Positions 32,342 through 41,459 are shown, counted from the first letter of the stretch. The stretch: 64,000 nt of DNA from Prochlorococcus marinus CUG1438 (GCA_017644325.1 JAEPLS010000001.1:953774-1017773), one strand, 5' to 3'. The notes: generated from the sequence alone by a model not told the origin. Translations and numbers: made by a program.

Positions 32342-33124
32342 TTAATTTCGAGAAGTTTGTAATTGTGAATTTCTAAGTGTGGCTTGATGATGCTCTAGAA
32401 CAGCATCACTAAGAAGGCAATTATTGATAGTTGATTTTATTAATTGGAAGTTTAAGTTTTTCCCCTGTATGACAATTTCAGAGTGTCTTTCTGGTCTTCC
32501 ATTAAGAGGAGCAACTTGATTTAAGGTTTGATATTGAGAACCTTTCTGAGTCAATATCCAGTTAAACAAGATATAACGACCATCTGGTAAGTTCATTAAT
32601 GCTTTTGCTCTATATACGTCTCCATAAGCACCGTTTACTAATTCGAACCAAAAAGTATTTAAACTTGCAGGATCCCAAATATTTTTTTTGAGGTCAATAC
32701 TACATGATTCAATTGCTTTAAAATCTAAAGTATCCTTTATTGGTAATTCTAGATCTCTGCCAAAATGCAAATATTTATTTGGTTGAAGATTATATATTTC
32801 AAGCTCTTTTATAACTCTCAAATCAATACCACTAATACCCTGAAATTTAGGTATGAAAAATTGAGGAAATTCAATAATAATCAAAATATTCTCTTTCTCT
32901 ACCTCTAAGGGCAATTTTGAACTTGACAAATCTAATAAATTAGGAATTTGATCTTTCAAAAAAGCAAAATCAATTTTTGAATTTATTGCTTGCTCTAAAT
33001 TAATTTCTGAATATCCGCCAAGACGTACATAACCACAATTTCCAGAGTGATTCTTAAAAGTATTTAGTATCCAACTTGTCTTACCGCATCCTGGAGGCCC
33101 TGATATTATCCAAGTTTGACTCAT
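32342..33124 (-). CDS. COG0523/CobW-like GTPase
   Basis: A Walker A motif (SGPPGCGKTSWI) at residue 8 opens a P-loop domain. The C-terminal part (WFELVNGAYGDVYRAKALMN, GRPERHSEIVIQG) matches the CobW C-terminal domain, which reads out metal or zinc status. The CXCC metal motif of typical members is missing (SGNCGYVRLGG in its place). Family members move Zn, Co or Fe to client proteins. It heads an operon with the two phosphoesterase-fold proteins. Confidence 0.8.
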   Translation of the reverse strand: MSQTWIISGPPGCGKTSWILNTFKNHSGNCGYVRLGGYSEINLEQAINSKIDFAFLKDQIPNLLDLSSSKLPLEVEKENILIIIEFPQFFIPKFQGISGIDLRVIKELEIYNLQPNKYLHFGRDLELPIKDTLDFKAIESCSIDLKKNIWDPASLNTFWFELVNGAYGDVYRAKALMNLPDGRYILFNWILTQKGSQYQTLNQVAPLNGRPERHSEIVIQGKNLNFQLIKSTINNCLLSDAVLEHHQATLRNSQLQTSRN

Positions 33125-33157
33125 AAAAAACTACCTAATGTATAAAATTTACACCAA

Positions 33158-33184
33158 AATGAAAATGAAAATCATTTTTGTTTT
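33158..33184. promoter_or_regulatory. Fur/Zur-like operator
   Basis: AAAATGA-AAA-TCATTTT (33162-33178) is a perfect inverted repeat inside TGAAAATGAAAATCATTTTT, close to the published Fur/Zur-type box pattern TGATAATNATTATCA. It lies 34-60 bases upstream of the GTPase operon and 135-160 bases before the divergent IscA-like gene. Confidence 0.6.
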
Positions 33185-33317
33185 TGTTTTTAGATATTTC
33201 TTATGAGAGGAAATAAAAAATTCAGAGAAATTACGCAGCTAATAAAGTGAGAACATTATGGAATGCTTGTTATTGAATTAAAAAATAATTAATCTATGTA
33301 CTAAGTGTATTTAAAAA

Positions 33318-33650
33318 TTGAGTTCTTTAACTATTACCAAGGCTGCTTCAAATGAATTGCTCAGGCAATCAATTTATCGTGGTACACCTGGAGAAATATT
33401 CCTATATTTGCAACCTGATATTCTTGATGATGGATGGATGTTTCTGAGAGTTAATATCTGGGAAAAATCAGGAATTCCGATTGCAAGAACTGATGGCTTA
33501 ACTGTCTACGCTCCAGAATCTCAAAAAAGTTTACTAGATGAACTATCACTTGATCATTATCAGGATTTATCCGGAGGAGGATTCTTGATTAGTACTCCAA
33601 AAGGCGCGACAAAAAGTTCTTGTGGTTCGGGTTTTAAATTTAATAAATAA
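33318..33650 (+). CDS. A-type iron-sulfur carrier-like (HesB/IscA) protein
   Basis: The 110-residue protein starts at TTG 33318 and ends STPKGATKSSCGSGFKF, which resembles the C-terminal Cys-Gly-Cys-Gly of HesB/IscA proteins but with one Cys (CGSG). The usual middle Cys near residue 35 is absent. It may not bind clusters in the normal way. It is divergent to the zinc-type operon. Confidence 0.6.
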   Translation: MSSLTITKAASNELLRQSIYRGTPGEIFLYLQPDILDDGWMFLRVNIWEKSGIPIARTDGLTVYAPESQKSLLDELSLDHYQDLSGGGFLISTPKGATKSSCGSGFKFNK

Positions 33651-33783
33651 AAACCTATTTAAAATGAAAAAATGATTATTTTGAAAGACTATTAACTCGC
33701 AAGGGTAGATCTTAATTTTTAGTATTGGAGCAATGGTCTGTTTAATATTGCTTATTTAGTTGTTTTAGCGGGCGATGCAGTAT

Positions 33784-33829
33784 GCAAAGCTATGCAAGGT
33801 ATAGCAAATGATCGCCCAGGGATCGCCCA
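33784..33829 (+). repeat. Right-arm phased repeats before scar 7
   Basis: TGCAAAGCTATGCAAGGTAT gives GCAA motifs at about 11-base spacing, followed by ATCGCCCA at 33811 and 33822. The GCAA part recurs in other right arms (42870, 44834), while the ATCGCCC pair is specific to this interval. Confidence 0.75.
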
Positions 33830-33858
33830 AGGACTATTTAAGAATCGTGAGAAGTCAA

Positions 33859-33904
33859 TCGGGGCGACAGGATTCGAACCTGCGACCTAGTGCTCCCAAA
33901 GCAC
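33859..33904 (-). repeat. tRNA-Pro 3' fragment (att scar 7)
   Basis: Identical to the intact tRNA for 46 bases. The gene-free stretch 33651-34036 contains this scar and the right arm of the previous interval, and I see no gene there. Confidence 0.9.
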
Positions 33905-34036
33905 CCGCTCTAACTTTTGATTTTTGCTTCCAAACCAACTAATTTCATAAGAACTTTTGCATTAAAAATATTTTATGGAATTTAAATATGATTCAATATC
34001 AGACATATTCAATCAATCTTTAAAAAACTTAAAATT

Positions 34037-34621
34037 TTATTTGCAATATTTTTCAAAAAGATCAAGAGTTTTATTGTTAAATGTCAAAGCCTTCTTAAAA
34101 TCATCACAAGCTTTTTCATTTTCTCCTATTAGTAATTGAGCAATTCCTCTTCTTTCGTAAGCATCTGCTAATTTTGGATTAATTGATAGTGCTTTATTCA
34201 AATCATTTATTGAACCAGAATAGTCTTCAAAGAAACCTCCCTTTAAAGTTCCACGATTCATGTATGCTTCCGCAAATTGTGGATTAATCTCTATAGCCTT
34301 GTTGTAATCCTTAAGTGCGCCTTGAAAATCTTTTATTTTTACTTTTGCTAAACCTCTGTTTAAATAAATCAAATCAATATTTGGATTTATTTGCTGAGCC
34401 TTATTATAAAAATCAATTGCAGCTTTATAATTCCCTTTATTTCTCGCCAAAATTCCTTGTGTAATATACCAAGAAACTGTATTTGCATAAGCTTTTTCTG
34501 ATGTAAATAAAGATGCAATTGGAAAGAAAATTGTCGTTCCAATTCTTAATGGTTTTAGAAAGAATATCAAAAGTATAAAAGCTGTAAGCGTAGCAATTCT
34601 TTTCTTCATATGTTTTATCAA
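34037..34621 (-). CDS. TPR-repeat protein with N-terminal anchor
   Basis: An N-terminal helix (ATLTAFILLIFFLKPL) may be a signal or anchor. At least four TPRs follow (about 53-180), including AAIDFYNKAQQINPNIDLIY and GALKDYNKAIEINPQFAEAY. It belongs with the TPR genes at 36174 and 37144 in this interval. Confidence 0.82.
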   Translation of the reverse strand: MIKHMKKRIATLTAFILLIFFLKPLRIGTTIFFPIASLFTSEKAYANTVSWYITQGILARNKGNYKAAIDFYNKAQQINPNIDLIYLNRGLAKVKIKDFQGALKDYNKAIEINPQFAEAYMNRGTLKGGFFEDYSGSINDLNKALSINPKLADAYERRGIAQLLIGENEKACDDFKKALTFNNKTLDLFEKYCK

Positions 34622-34770
34622 CTGTAATCCTTCATTTTTTTTTTAATTCTAAGAATTTTTCCTAATTAAGACTAGAAGCCATATCAAGTCCATACAAAAA
34701 ATTTCTTAAAGAAACTTAATTTGCATTCTATTAAAAGTTCGCTTAAATAAGTGTCCCCTAAAAATTAATA

Positions 34771-35664
34771 ATGAGTGAAGAAAGCATTAATGATCGAACA
34801 AAAGTAATTGGTGAAATACTGAGTACCAAATTTGAAGAAATCGAAAGTCGTGCTTTAGGTAATAGTGAATCTGGAATCCCAGTATCTTTTTATGATTACG
34901 ACGCTATGACTCAAGGACTTCCAAGAGGGGGATTAATTGTTCTGGGTGGAAGACCTGCAATGGGCAAGACATCATTATCTTTAAATATGGCATTGAATGT
35001 TGCTAAAACTCAAAATCTTCCAATTTGCCTTTTCCATCTGGAAATTAGTAAGGAACAAATATCTAATCGACTTTTGTCAATGGAAATAGGAATTGAATCT
35101 GGTCGACTAAGAACAGGCAGATTACAACAAGATGAATGGTTTTTACTAAATGAAGGCATTAATTCTTTAAGTAAATTACCTTTGCATATCACTGATAAAC
35201 CAATAAGTTCCATTCAAGAGATGCAATCAATCTGTCAAAAGATTAAAGAGGAATCTGAAAAAAAGAGTTTAGGACTTGTAATTCTTGATTATGTCCAATT
35301 ACTCGATTATTTGCCTATTTCTGAAGTATCAAATAGAGAAGAATATTTATTGAAATTAGCAAAGAGTCTTAAAAGGATAGCAGAGGAACTAAATGTCCCT
35401 GTTATTGTTATTTCTCAACTTAGTAAGGATGTAGAAAAAAGAAGAAATAAAAGACCAATGTTAAGTGATATCAGAGACTTTGAACCTCTTGAGGTGTATT
35501 CAGACATTATTACCATGATTTATAGAGATGAATATTACAACCCAGAAACCGAAGATAGAGGCATTGCTGAAATTATTACCTGTAAACATAAAAATGGTCC
35601 TTTAGGAACAGTCAAATTATTATTTGAACCGCAATTTACAAGATATAGAAATCTTGCTGCATAA
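34771..35664 (+). CDS. DnaB-like helicase domain protein
   Basis: The 297-residue protein is a DnaB C-terminal domain only. Walker A is GGRPAMGKTSLSLNMALN (near 74), the H1a/H2 region is LVILDYVQLL (about 170), and ISQLSKDVEKRRNKRPMLSDI is the DnaB H3/H4 region. The DnaB N-terminal domain is missing. In this setting it is probably a replication gene of a decayed element, not the host replicative helicase. Confidence 0.85.
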   Translation: MSEESINDRTKVIGEILSTKFEEIESRALGNSESGIPVSFYDYDAMTQGLPRGGLIVLGGRPAMGKTSLSLNMALNVAKTQNLPICLFHLEISKEQISNRLLSMEIGIESGRLRTGRLQQDEWFLLNEGINSLSKLPLHITDKPISSIQEMQSICQKIKEESEKKSLGLVILDYVQLLDYLPISEVSNREEYLLKLAKSLKRIAEELNVPVIVISQLSKDVEKRRNKRPMLSDIRDFEPLEVYSDIITMIYRDEYYNPETEDRGIAEIITCKHKNGPLGTVKLLFEPQFTRYRNLAA

Positions 35665-35716
35665 ATTCGGTTCATAAGATAATTTTTATATACATTATTT
35701 ATCTAAGTTAAAAATC

Positions 35717-36136
35717 ATGGATGAAAATAAAGTAGTTTCAATTGACAAGAATAAAGAACCAGATATTGACACTCGAGGATTTATTTCTAAACAAATAGAA
35801 TCTTTTCCTTTATTAGAAAAGGATATCCTTAGATTAAGTTTAGGTTTAGGAGAGTCTTATGAAATTATGCATACAAATGATGAAATAGCAGAAATATTAA
35901 ATGAGACAAAAGAAACAATTGAAATAAATTGGTCAAATGGAATGAAAAGACTTAGAGATGTCTCTAAAAAAGAGAAATTAAGACAAGAAAATGAAGATGC
36001 ATATAACGAGATTAGATTACAAATGCACAATAGAGTAATAAAAAAACTTCGCTCACTTAAGGAAGAGTGGAAACTTGAAAATATAAGTCAGGTCACAGAA
36101 AGAATTATGCTTGCTTTTTTTAAGAATGATATTTAA
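35717..36136 (+). CDS. Sigma-70 region-4-like DNA-binding protein
   Basis: The middle part, LLEKDILRLSLGLGE then HTNDEIAEILNETKETIEIN and GMKRLRDVSK, aligns with sigma region 4 (helix-turn-helix), but region 2 is absent. The C-terminal third is a helical extension. It follows the DnaB-like gene by 52 bases. It may regulate element genes. Exact role unknown. Confidence 0.65.
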   Translation: MDENKVVSIDKNKEPDIDTRGFISKQIESFPLLEKDILRLSLGLGESYEIMHTNDEIAEILNETKETIEINWSNGMKRLRDVSKKEKLRQENEDAYNEIRLQMHNRVIKKLRSLKEEWKLENISQVTERIMLAFFKNDI

Positions 36137-36173
36137 AAAATATTTTGTAAGAAATTCTATATATCCTTGACTT

Positions 36174-36608
36174 ATGACTGAACCAAAAACTATTTCTGAA
36201 CTCATGAAACTTGTAATGGAAGAGTGTAAAAAAGGCAATATTAATAATTCAATCATTTATTTAAATGAGGCAATAGAAATTAAACCGAATGATGCCAGGT
36301 TTTATATAAGTCGCGGGACTTTTAGAGGAACAAAAAACTATGAAGATGCGATTGAAGATTATACAAAGGCAATAGAAATTGAACCTAATAGTGTTTTTGC
36401 TTATCGATTGCGTGGAGATTCAAAGAGTAAATTAGGAGATTATCAAGGAGCAATTGATGACTACACAAAGGCAATAGAACTATTTCCTAATAAACCTAAT
36501 AAAGCATATTTATATAATTATCGTGCAAGTGCAAAGCGTAAATCAGGAGATAATGAAGGCGCTGATGAGGATGATAGAAAAGCAGAGAAACTCAAAAATA
36601 TTTTTTAA
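36174..36608 (+). CDS. TPR-repeat protein, 144 residues
   Basis: Three to four TPRs fill the protein (NSIIYLNEAIEIKPNDARFY, DAIEDYTKAIEIEPNSVFAY, GAIDDYTKAIELFPN). No signal peptide, so it is cytosolic. It precedes the 36613 gene by 4 bases. Confidence 0.82.
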   Translation: MTEPKTISELMKLVMEECKKGNINNSIIYLNEAIEIKPNDARFYISRGTFRGTKNYEDAIEDYTKAIEIEPNSVFAYRLRGDSKSKLGDYQGAIDDYTKAIELFPNKPNKAYLYNYRASAKRKSGDNEGADEDDRKAEKLKNIF

Positions 36609-36612
36609 ATTT

Positions 36613-37044
36613 ATGGCAAAAGATTTTCGTAATATTGAATATCATACAAATCAAGATGGAGATGGACTTAGATATTATGCGTGCTCAACATTAAATACCA
36701 AAAGGAAAGAGTTGAGCTTTCATAAAAATAAAGGAGCTATTGTTCAAATGAGATGGGAATTAAATATAGGTGAAGATATTAAAAATCTTAGTGAGACTTT
36801 TAATTTTACTCCTCAATTTGGAGAGTTTGTTGAATATCAAAATTTATTTGATTACATAAATCAATTTTGTCGCAAAGAAAAAAATATGAATATGAAAATT
36901 ACTGATCTCCAAGTTTCCTGGCAGAAAGATTTTTTATTCAAAATAAACCCCACAACTCTAGAACTTGGATACTTATGGATTAGTGACTTAGAACAAATTA
37001 CAAAGAACTATAAATTGGATAACGATGAATGGATTGAAATTTAA
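36613..37044 (+). CDS. Hypothetical protein, 143 residues
   Basis: I chose ATG 36613 (MAKDFRNIEYHTNQDGDGLR) over an upstream ATG inside the TPR gene. It is soluble, with FGEFVEYQNLFDYINQFCRK and LELGYLWISDLEQITKNY. Probably co-transcribed with the TPR gene. Family unknown. Confidence 0.55.
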   Translation: MAKDFRNIEYHTNQDGDGLRYYACSTLNTKRKELSFHKNKGAIVQMRWELNIGEDIKNLSETFNFTPQFGEFVEYQNLFDYINQFCRKEKNMNMKITDLQVSWQKDFLFKINPTTLELGYLWISDLEQITKNYKLDNDEWIEI

Positions 37045-37143
37045 TTTGCTTTAATTTCAGAATTTGTTTATTTAAGGTTCAATAAAAAGATTAATCAATT
37101 TTAAATAGTTCTAATAAAATTAAAATATTGTGAATTTGCATAA

Positions 37144-38829
37144 ATGAGAAAATTAATATTTTTAATTTTATTTTTATTTTCATTTTCTACATCAACGCTT
37201 TATTCATTTAATTTTTTAAACAATAGAGTTTTTAAGTGTAGAAAAAATAATTATGGATTTGAAGAATTATATAAAAACGCCAAAAATGGAGTTGTCGTTG
37301 TAAAAACACCAAAAGGTTCAGGAAGTGGAATTGTTATTAAGCACCATAAGAATTTAACTTACATTATTACAAATAGTCATGTGGTTGATAAATATAAAAG
37401 AGTAGCAATAGTTTGGTCTAATAAAGAAGTTGATGGAGGTTATGTATTATCTAATGGCTTAATCCCTAGAGAAAAAGATATTTCTGAATCATTTAAAAAT
37501 GAAAACAATCTAAGTAAAGATCTTGCATTAATAGTCTTAAAAGGAACTAAGGGTACTTCATTAGAGTTTGATAAGAATGATCCACCTATTGGACGAGAGG
37601 TTATAACTGTTGGTTCTCCAAGTGGATTGGATTACACAATTACAAGAGGAATTATCAGTGGAATAAGGTCTGAGGGTGAAATTATTCAGACTGATGCAGC
37701 AATAAATGAAGGAAATTCTGGTGGTCCTTTATTAAGTTTGAATGGATGTGTCATAGGCATAAACACCTTCAAAATTTCTGATAAAGAGGGTTTGAATTTT
37801 GCTATTTCACGAAAGGCTTTTGATAATTTTGCTGAAAAATTTCCTTTAGATTCAGATATTGTGAATATTGTTAGTAAGGTGGATTTATCCAAAAAATCAA
37901 TTGCCAAATTTTATTTAGGGGATAAAACTAAAGGTCTGCCTCCCTTTTATGATGATAGATTCAAATGGGATTATTATAAATTTGGAACACCTGCTTTCAT
38001 AAAGGAAATTGAATTAGAAATAATCAGAGATTTAGATTTTGCACTTTTATTTGATAAAGATAATCCAGATATCTATTTAATAAGTGCTCCTTTTAAAGCT
38101 GCGATTGCGCATACCTATCAACATTTTGATAGTCCAATGAATAAATGGATGGAAGGGTTTAGGGAACTTGCATTATATGATCTAAATAAATTAGAAGAAT
38201 TGAAACCTAGTAGCTTGACGCCATATTTTTATAAGTACAAATATATTTACAGTGATCGGGGGCTAACTTACACCCCTCCATTCTATGAAAAATATAAACA
38301 GAAAAAAAAATATTACTTTGAAAAAATTAAGAATAAAGAAGCTACTGATCATAATGATTTTTACTATAAAGCATTTGTTTTTTATAAAGATAGAGACTTT
38401 AAAAAAGCCCTATTAAATATAAATATGGCTTTAGATCTTTACCCAAACAGATCTCTTTATAATTATTTGAAATCAAAAGTAAGCAGAGACTTAGACGAAA
38501 GTCTGTTAGCAATAGATAAAGCAATACTTTATGCTACTCCTCAAAGTGAAGTAGCTTTTTTCGAACAGAAATATAATCTTTTTAAATATAGGTATAAAGA
38601 TGAAGCAAGAGCCTTAGAATTTGCAAAAAGTATTAAAGGAAAGTTAAAGAATGCTTCTCGTTTTTATGGGGATCTATTGCCATTTCTATTTGGCATAAGT
38701 ATGGATGCCGAGAAATTGCGAGATATGAAATTTGCATGTGAATTAATTAAAATCAGATATGAAAAAGGAGAGCATTCAATTGATCTCAAAAGATATCAAT
38801 CGAATTCCTGCTCACTTTATCTCAGATAA
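37144..38829 (+). CDS. Trypsin-like protease with C-terminal repeat region
   Basis: A signal peptide (LIFLILFLFSFSTSTLYS) is followed by a trypsin-type domain (about 40-230): His in ITNSHVVDK, Asp in SKDLALIVLKG and Ser in NEGNSGGPLLS. The C-terminal 330 residues contain TPR-like helices (ALLNINMALDLYPNRSLYNY). It has no PDZ domain. Likely a periplasmic protease with a substrate-binding tail. It resembles the protease at 24788 only in the catalytic domain. Confidence 0.86.
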   Translation: MRKLIFLILFLFSFSTSTLYSFNFLNNRVFKCRKNNYGFEELYKNAKNGVVVVKTPKGSGSGIVIKHHKNLTYIITNSHVVDKYKRVAIVWSNKEVDGGYVLSNGLIPREKDISESFKNENNLSKDLALIVLKGTKGTSLEFDKNDPPIGREVITVGSPSGLDYTITRGIISGIRSEGEIIQTDAAINEGNSGGPLLSLNGCVIGINTFKISDKEGLNFAISRKAFDNFAEKFPLDSDIVNIVSKVDLSKKSIAKFYLGDKTKGLPPFYDDRFKWDYYKFGTPAFIKEIELEIIRDLDFALLFDKDNPDIYLISAPFKAAIAHTYQHFDSPMNKWMEGFRELALYDLNKLEELKPSSLTPYFYKYKYIYSDRGLTYTPPFYEKYKQKKKYYFEKIKNKEATDHNDFYYKAFVFYKDRDFKKALLNINMALDLYPNRSLYNYLKSKVSRDLDESLLAIDKAILYATPQSEVAFFEQKYNLFKYRYKDEARALEFAKSIKGKLKNASRFYGDLLPFLFGISMDAEKLRDMKFACELIKIRYEKGEHSIDLKRYQSNSCSLYLR

Positions 38830-38848
38830 ATATAAAAAAGTAATAGCA

Positions 38849-38885
38849 AGCTATAGCTCAGGAGGGGCTACTGGAGGGGCAAATC
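38849..38885 (+). repeat. Right-arm repeats before scar 8
   Basis: GCAAGCTATAGCTCAGGAGG, then GGAGGGG twice about 12 bases apart. About 110 bases from here through scar 8 are nearly identical to 42867-42992. Confidence 0.65.
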
Positions 38886-38956
38886 TAAATATGAGACTAC
38901 TTACAAAATAAAAAAGACAGCTTGGGAATGCTTTCTATGACTTGGTTTTATAAGAG

Positions 38957-38999
38957 TCGGGGCGACAGGATTCGAACCTGCGACCTAGTGCTCCCAAAG
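38957..38999 (-). repeat. tRNA-Pro 3' fragment (att scar 8)
   Basis: Identical for 43 bases and then followed by AACTAGGATCG, the same divergent flank as scar 5. A hairpin (GACAGCTTGGGAATGCTTTC, imperfect) lies to the left. The gene-free stretch 38830-39177 holds these. Confidence 0.9.
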
Positions 39000-39093
39000 A
39001 ACTAGGATCGTTTAAGCTATAACTAAGACTTATTGTGCTAACAGGACTTTATTAAAAAAAGTACGGACTAGATCGGTCTAATTTGATGTGATA

Positions 39094-39110
39094 TGCGTGT
39101 CATTTGCGTG
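39094..39110 (+). repeat. Left-arm paired repeats after scar 8
   Basis: TGCGTG at 39094 and 39105, spaced 11 bases. The right end of this interval has the same family at 41576. Confidence 0.7.
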
Positions 39111-39177
39111 CCTTATGGCTTAAAGGAAAGCTTGGAATTAATTTTTCAAATATAATTAAAACTAAAAAAAGAATCCC

Positions 39178-39981
39178 TTGTTAAAAGATATACAAAAAGA
39201 AGTCGATGATTTAAAGAAAACTCTTCTACCTTTACTAGGCAATGAGAGGACAAACTTTCTTCGCGATTTAAAGACTTATGTTTATGTTTACTGTGAGATT
39301 TCGGAAGACAATAAACGAATACCTATATATATAGGTAAAGGTAAAAGTGATAGATGTTTTGCTCATTTAAATAATCTTGAAGATATTTCTAAGACAAAAA
39401 ATAGAAAAATTACAAATTTATTATTAGAAAAAAAACTTAGTATCGATATTCTCGCTTATGGATTAGACAACCAGACAGCATTATTAATTGAATCGGCATG
39501 CATCGATTTAATGGGTATAGATAATTTGGCAAACTTGGTAAGGGGGCAGGGAGAAAATTGTAAGAGAATACCACTTGCTGAATTAACAAATCTTCTAACG
39601 GAAAAGACTGTTGAAGTGTTACCTGAACATAAAGGAGTTTCAATCCTTATCAACAAATGTTTTAAGCCAACTTTTGGAGATTTAGAAATTTTTGAATATA
39701 CAAGGGGGATTTGGCCAAAAAGCATGATGACAGTCTCAGGAGATTCAAAATATGCTTACGCGACATTTAAAGGGGTAGTTAAAGAAGTTTATGAAATACA
39801 TAGTTGGGTTCCAGCTGGTACTCAAGAATATTTCACTAGAGAATTGGATCCAGAAAGATTGTCTGCTTGTAAATGGGAATTTGTTGGTAGAAAAGCGCCT
39901 GAAGAAATAAGGAAACTTTATGTCGGTAAAATCATTAAAAAAGATAGGAGTTATGGATCATCATTTATACCTGTTGGGTAG
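39178..39981 (+). CDS. GIY-YIG domain protein (nuclease-like)
   Basis: The first 120 residues contain a LEM-3-like GIY-YIG pattern, KTYVYVYCEISEDNKRIPIY followed by IGKGKSDRCFAHLNN. The C-terminal half has WPKSMMTVSGDSKYAYATFK and PERLSACKWEFVGRKAPEEI. GIY-YIG enzymes cut DNA, and a defence or mobile-element role is plausible. The only start fitting the N-terminus is TTG 39178. Confidence 0.75.
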   Translation: MLKDIQKEVDDLKKTLLPLLGNERTNFLRDLKTYVYVYCEISEDNKRIPIYIGKGKSDRCFAHLNNLEDISKTKNRKITNLLLEKKLSIDILAYGLDNQTALLIESACIDLMGIDNLANLVRGQGENCKRIPLAELTNLLTEKTVEVLPEHKGVSILINKCFKPTFGDLEIFEYTRGIWPKSMMTVSGDSKYAYATFKGVVKEVYEIHSWVPAGTQEYFTRELDPERLSACKWEFVGRKAPEEIRKLYVGKIIKKDRSYGSSFIPVG

Positions 39982-40072
39982 TTAATAAGTACCAAAAATG
40001 AATAATTCCTTGTTTTTTCCTTTTTTTTTCGTAAGTATGCGTTTATAGGCTTTCACATAGGAGTTGACGACT

Positions 40073-40342
40073 ATGCAAATTCCAGACGAAATGTTGAAAG
40101 AAATTAGAGAAAGTGGATACGATCAAGAGCTTGTATATAACTACATAAGAGAACTATTAAACAGCGATAAACAAATTAAAGAAAATAACAATCTAGAGCT
40201 TATGGACAATTACTTATTAGACAAAGATCTACAAGAACCTGCTGCTGAGATAGTGATGGCAGCAGAGATTATAGACAATTACTTATTAGATAAAAGATTT
40301 ATGAGAGAGCTTGAAGATGTGGATGAATATGATGCTGCTTAA
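40073..40342 (+). CDS. Acidic protein with a duplicated segment, 89 residues
   Basis: AGGAG lies 11 bases before ATG 40073. The segment DNYLLDK occurs twice (near residues 45 and 68), from near-identical 20-base blocks at 40205 and 40274. The protein is helical and acidic. Unknown. Confidence 0.55.
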   Translation: MQIPDEMLKEIRESGYDQELVYNYIRELLNSDKQIKENNNLELMDNYLLDKDLQEPAAEIVMAAEIIDNYLLDKRFMRELEDVDEYDAA

Positions 40343-40365
40343 AAAAAACTTAAATGTTTGATTGA

Positions 40366-40386
40366 TTGACAGTCGATCTAGAAATC
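40366..40386 (+). promoter_or_regulatory. Cargo promoter cassette 3
   Basis: TTGACAGTCGATCTAGAAAT: the conserved block is present but the -10 (TAGAAA) is weaker, and the hairpin seen in other cassettes is missing. The gene starts 84 bases later at 40470. Confidence 0.5.
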
Positions 40387-40469
40387 TGAATTTAAATATA
40401 AATTAAATGCCTTTTAAATTGTCGTTCTTAGATTGAAAGTATACTATTTAATTAAAATTTTAAAGTCTG

Positions 40470-40880
40470 ATGAGAATTATTTTATTTATAACTATTTTTT
40501 TCTCAATCCTTCCAACAACCTCAAATGCGAGTATAAGAATCACGCAATATAAAAGCAATTCACGTTGCGATACTGCATACCATAAGGCTCCAAAAGGTTC
40601 ACCTTGTTATAAAATAATTCGAACAAATGATGATGACCCTTCAGTATATATATTGGGTAGAAGTTATAGAGATTTAGAAAGCAAAAAGTCAAAAAAGCCA
40701 ATCCCTTGGAGTGGGAAAAATGCTTCTGACGGTGATTCTTTAACCTCTTATACTCTCGAAATACGAATCCATTGGCTAGAAAATGAAGCGAGAAAAAGTA
40801 AAGGACTAAAAAAACTTAAGTGGGAAGAAAGATCTTATAAGTTAACTGATAAAGGGCGTCATGAATACTCAAATTGGTAA
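40470..40880 (+). CDS. Exported protein, 136 residues
   Basis: A signal peptide (ILFITIFFSILPTTSNA) is followed by a basic, polar mature part with two Cys (SRCDTAYHK and GSPCYKII). No membrane segments beyond the signal. Cargo of the scar 8-9 interval. Unknown. Confidence 0.6.
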   Translation: MRIILFITIFFSILPTTSNASIRITQYKSNSRCDTAYHKAPKGSPCYKIIRTNDDDPSVYILGRSYRDLESKKSKKPIPWSGKNASDGDSLTSYTLEIRIHWLENEARKSKGLKKLKWEERSYKLTDKGRHEYSNW

Positions 40881-40883
40881 AAA

Positions 40884-40974
40884 TGATAAGAAACGCTTAC
40901 TACTTCTAGTACTAGCTTTGCCTAGGCTATTAATGCTGAAAACTTCTATTTTAGTTATGACATTATTAATTAAT
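40884..40974 (+). pseudogene. Orphan signal-peptide remnant
   Basis: One frame encodes KKRLLLLVLALP then AINAENFYFS-like residues after a frameshift, resembling the island signal peptide MKRLLLPLLA. There is no intact protein. Confidence 0.4.
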
Positions 40975-40983
40975 AGAAAACAA

Positions 40984-41268
40984 TTATTCTTTAGGCCACT
41001 GATGAGGAACTAAACCGCCAAGAGCCGCTTTATTTCTTGGAGTGTCTTTAAAAAATGCCGCATCACATTGTCTACAGCCCCAAGTCCTATTAATAGGAAA
41101 ATCTGGAATACAGCCAATTAAATAAATATTGTCATTAAGGAAATCTTCTTCGGTTGGATAACCAAGAACAGCTTTTCTCACTTCCTTCTTATTACATTTG
41201 GGACAGATAGTTGGTTTTCTATCAGTAATGAACCAATCTTCCCGTTCTGGTATTGGCTTGCAGTTCAT
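40984..41268 (-). CDS. Zinc-ribbon-like protein, 94 residues
   Basis: CPKCNKKEV (about 22) and GCRQCDAAFF (about 65) give two Cys pairs of a zinc ribbon. The rest is soluble. It overlaps the stop of the upstream gene by one base. Unknown function. Confidence 0.65.
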   Translation of the reverse strand: MNCKPIPEREDWFITDRKPTICPKCNKKEVRKAVLGYPTEEDFLNDNIYLIGCIPDFPINRTWGCRQCDAAFFKDTPRNKAALGGLVPHQWPKE

Positions 41269-41459
41269 TAATCTAACTCTAAAGGTATTTCCAATATTGG
41301 ATTTTTAATACCTAATTCCTTTGCTGAATTTCTCATATTCTTATCAGCCTGTTTCATTTCCTGATAAATCTTTTTATCTTCTTCAGTTGCCCAACTTTCT
41401 AGCTTTTTGCCTGTTTGAGCCATAGCTAATAATTGAACATATCTTTTGTTGGTTGTCAT
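41268..41459 (-). CDS. Helical protein, 63 residues
   Basis: A strong AGGAGGCAAGAA ribosome binding site precedes the ATG at 41459. The protein is helical (QLLAMAQTGKKLESWATEED). It is co-translated with the zinc-ribbon-like gene. Confidence 0.6.
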   Translation of the reverse strand: MTTNKRYVQLLAMAQTGKKLESWATEEDKKIYQEMKQADKNMRNSAKELGIKNPILEIPLELD

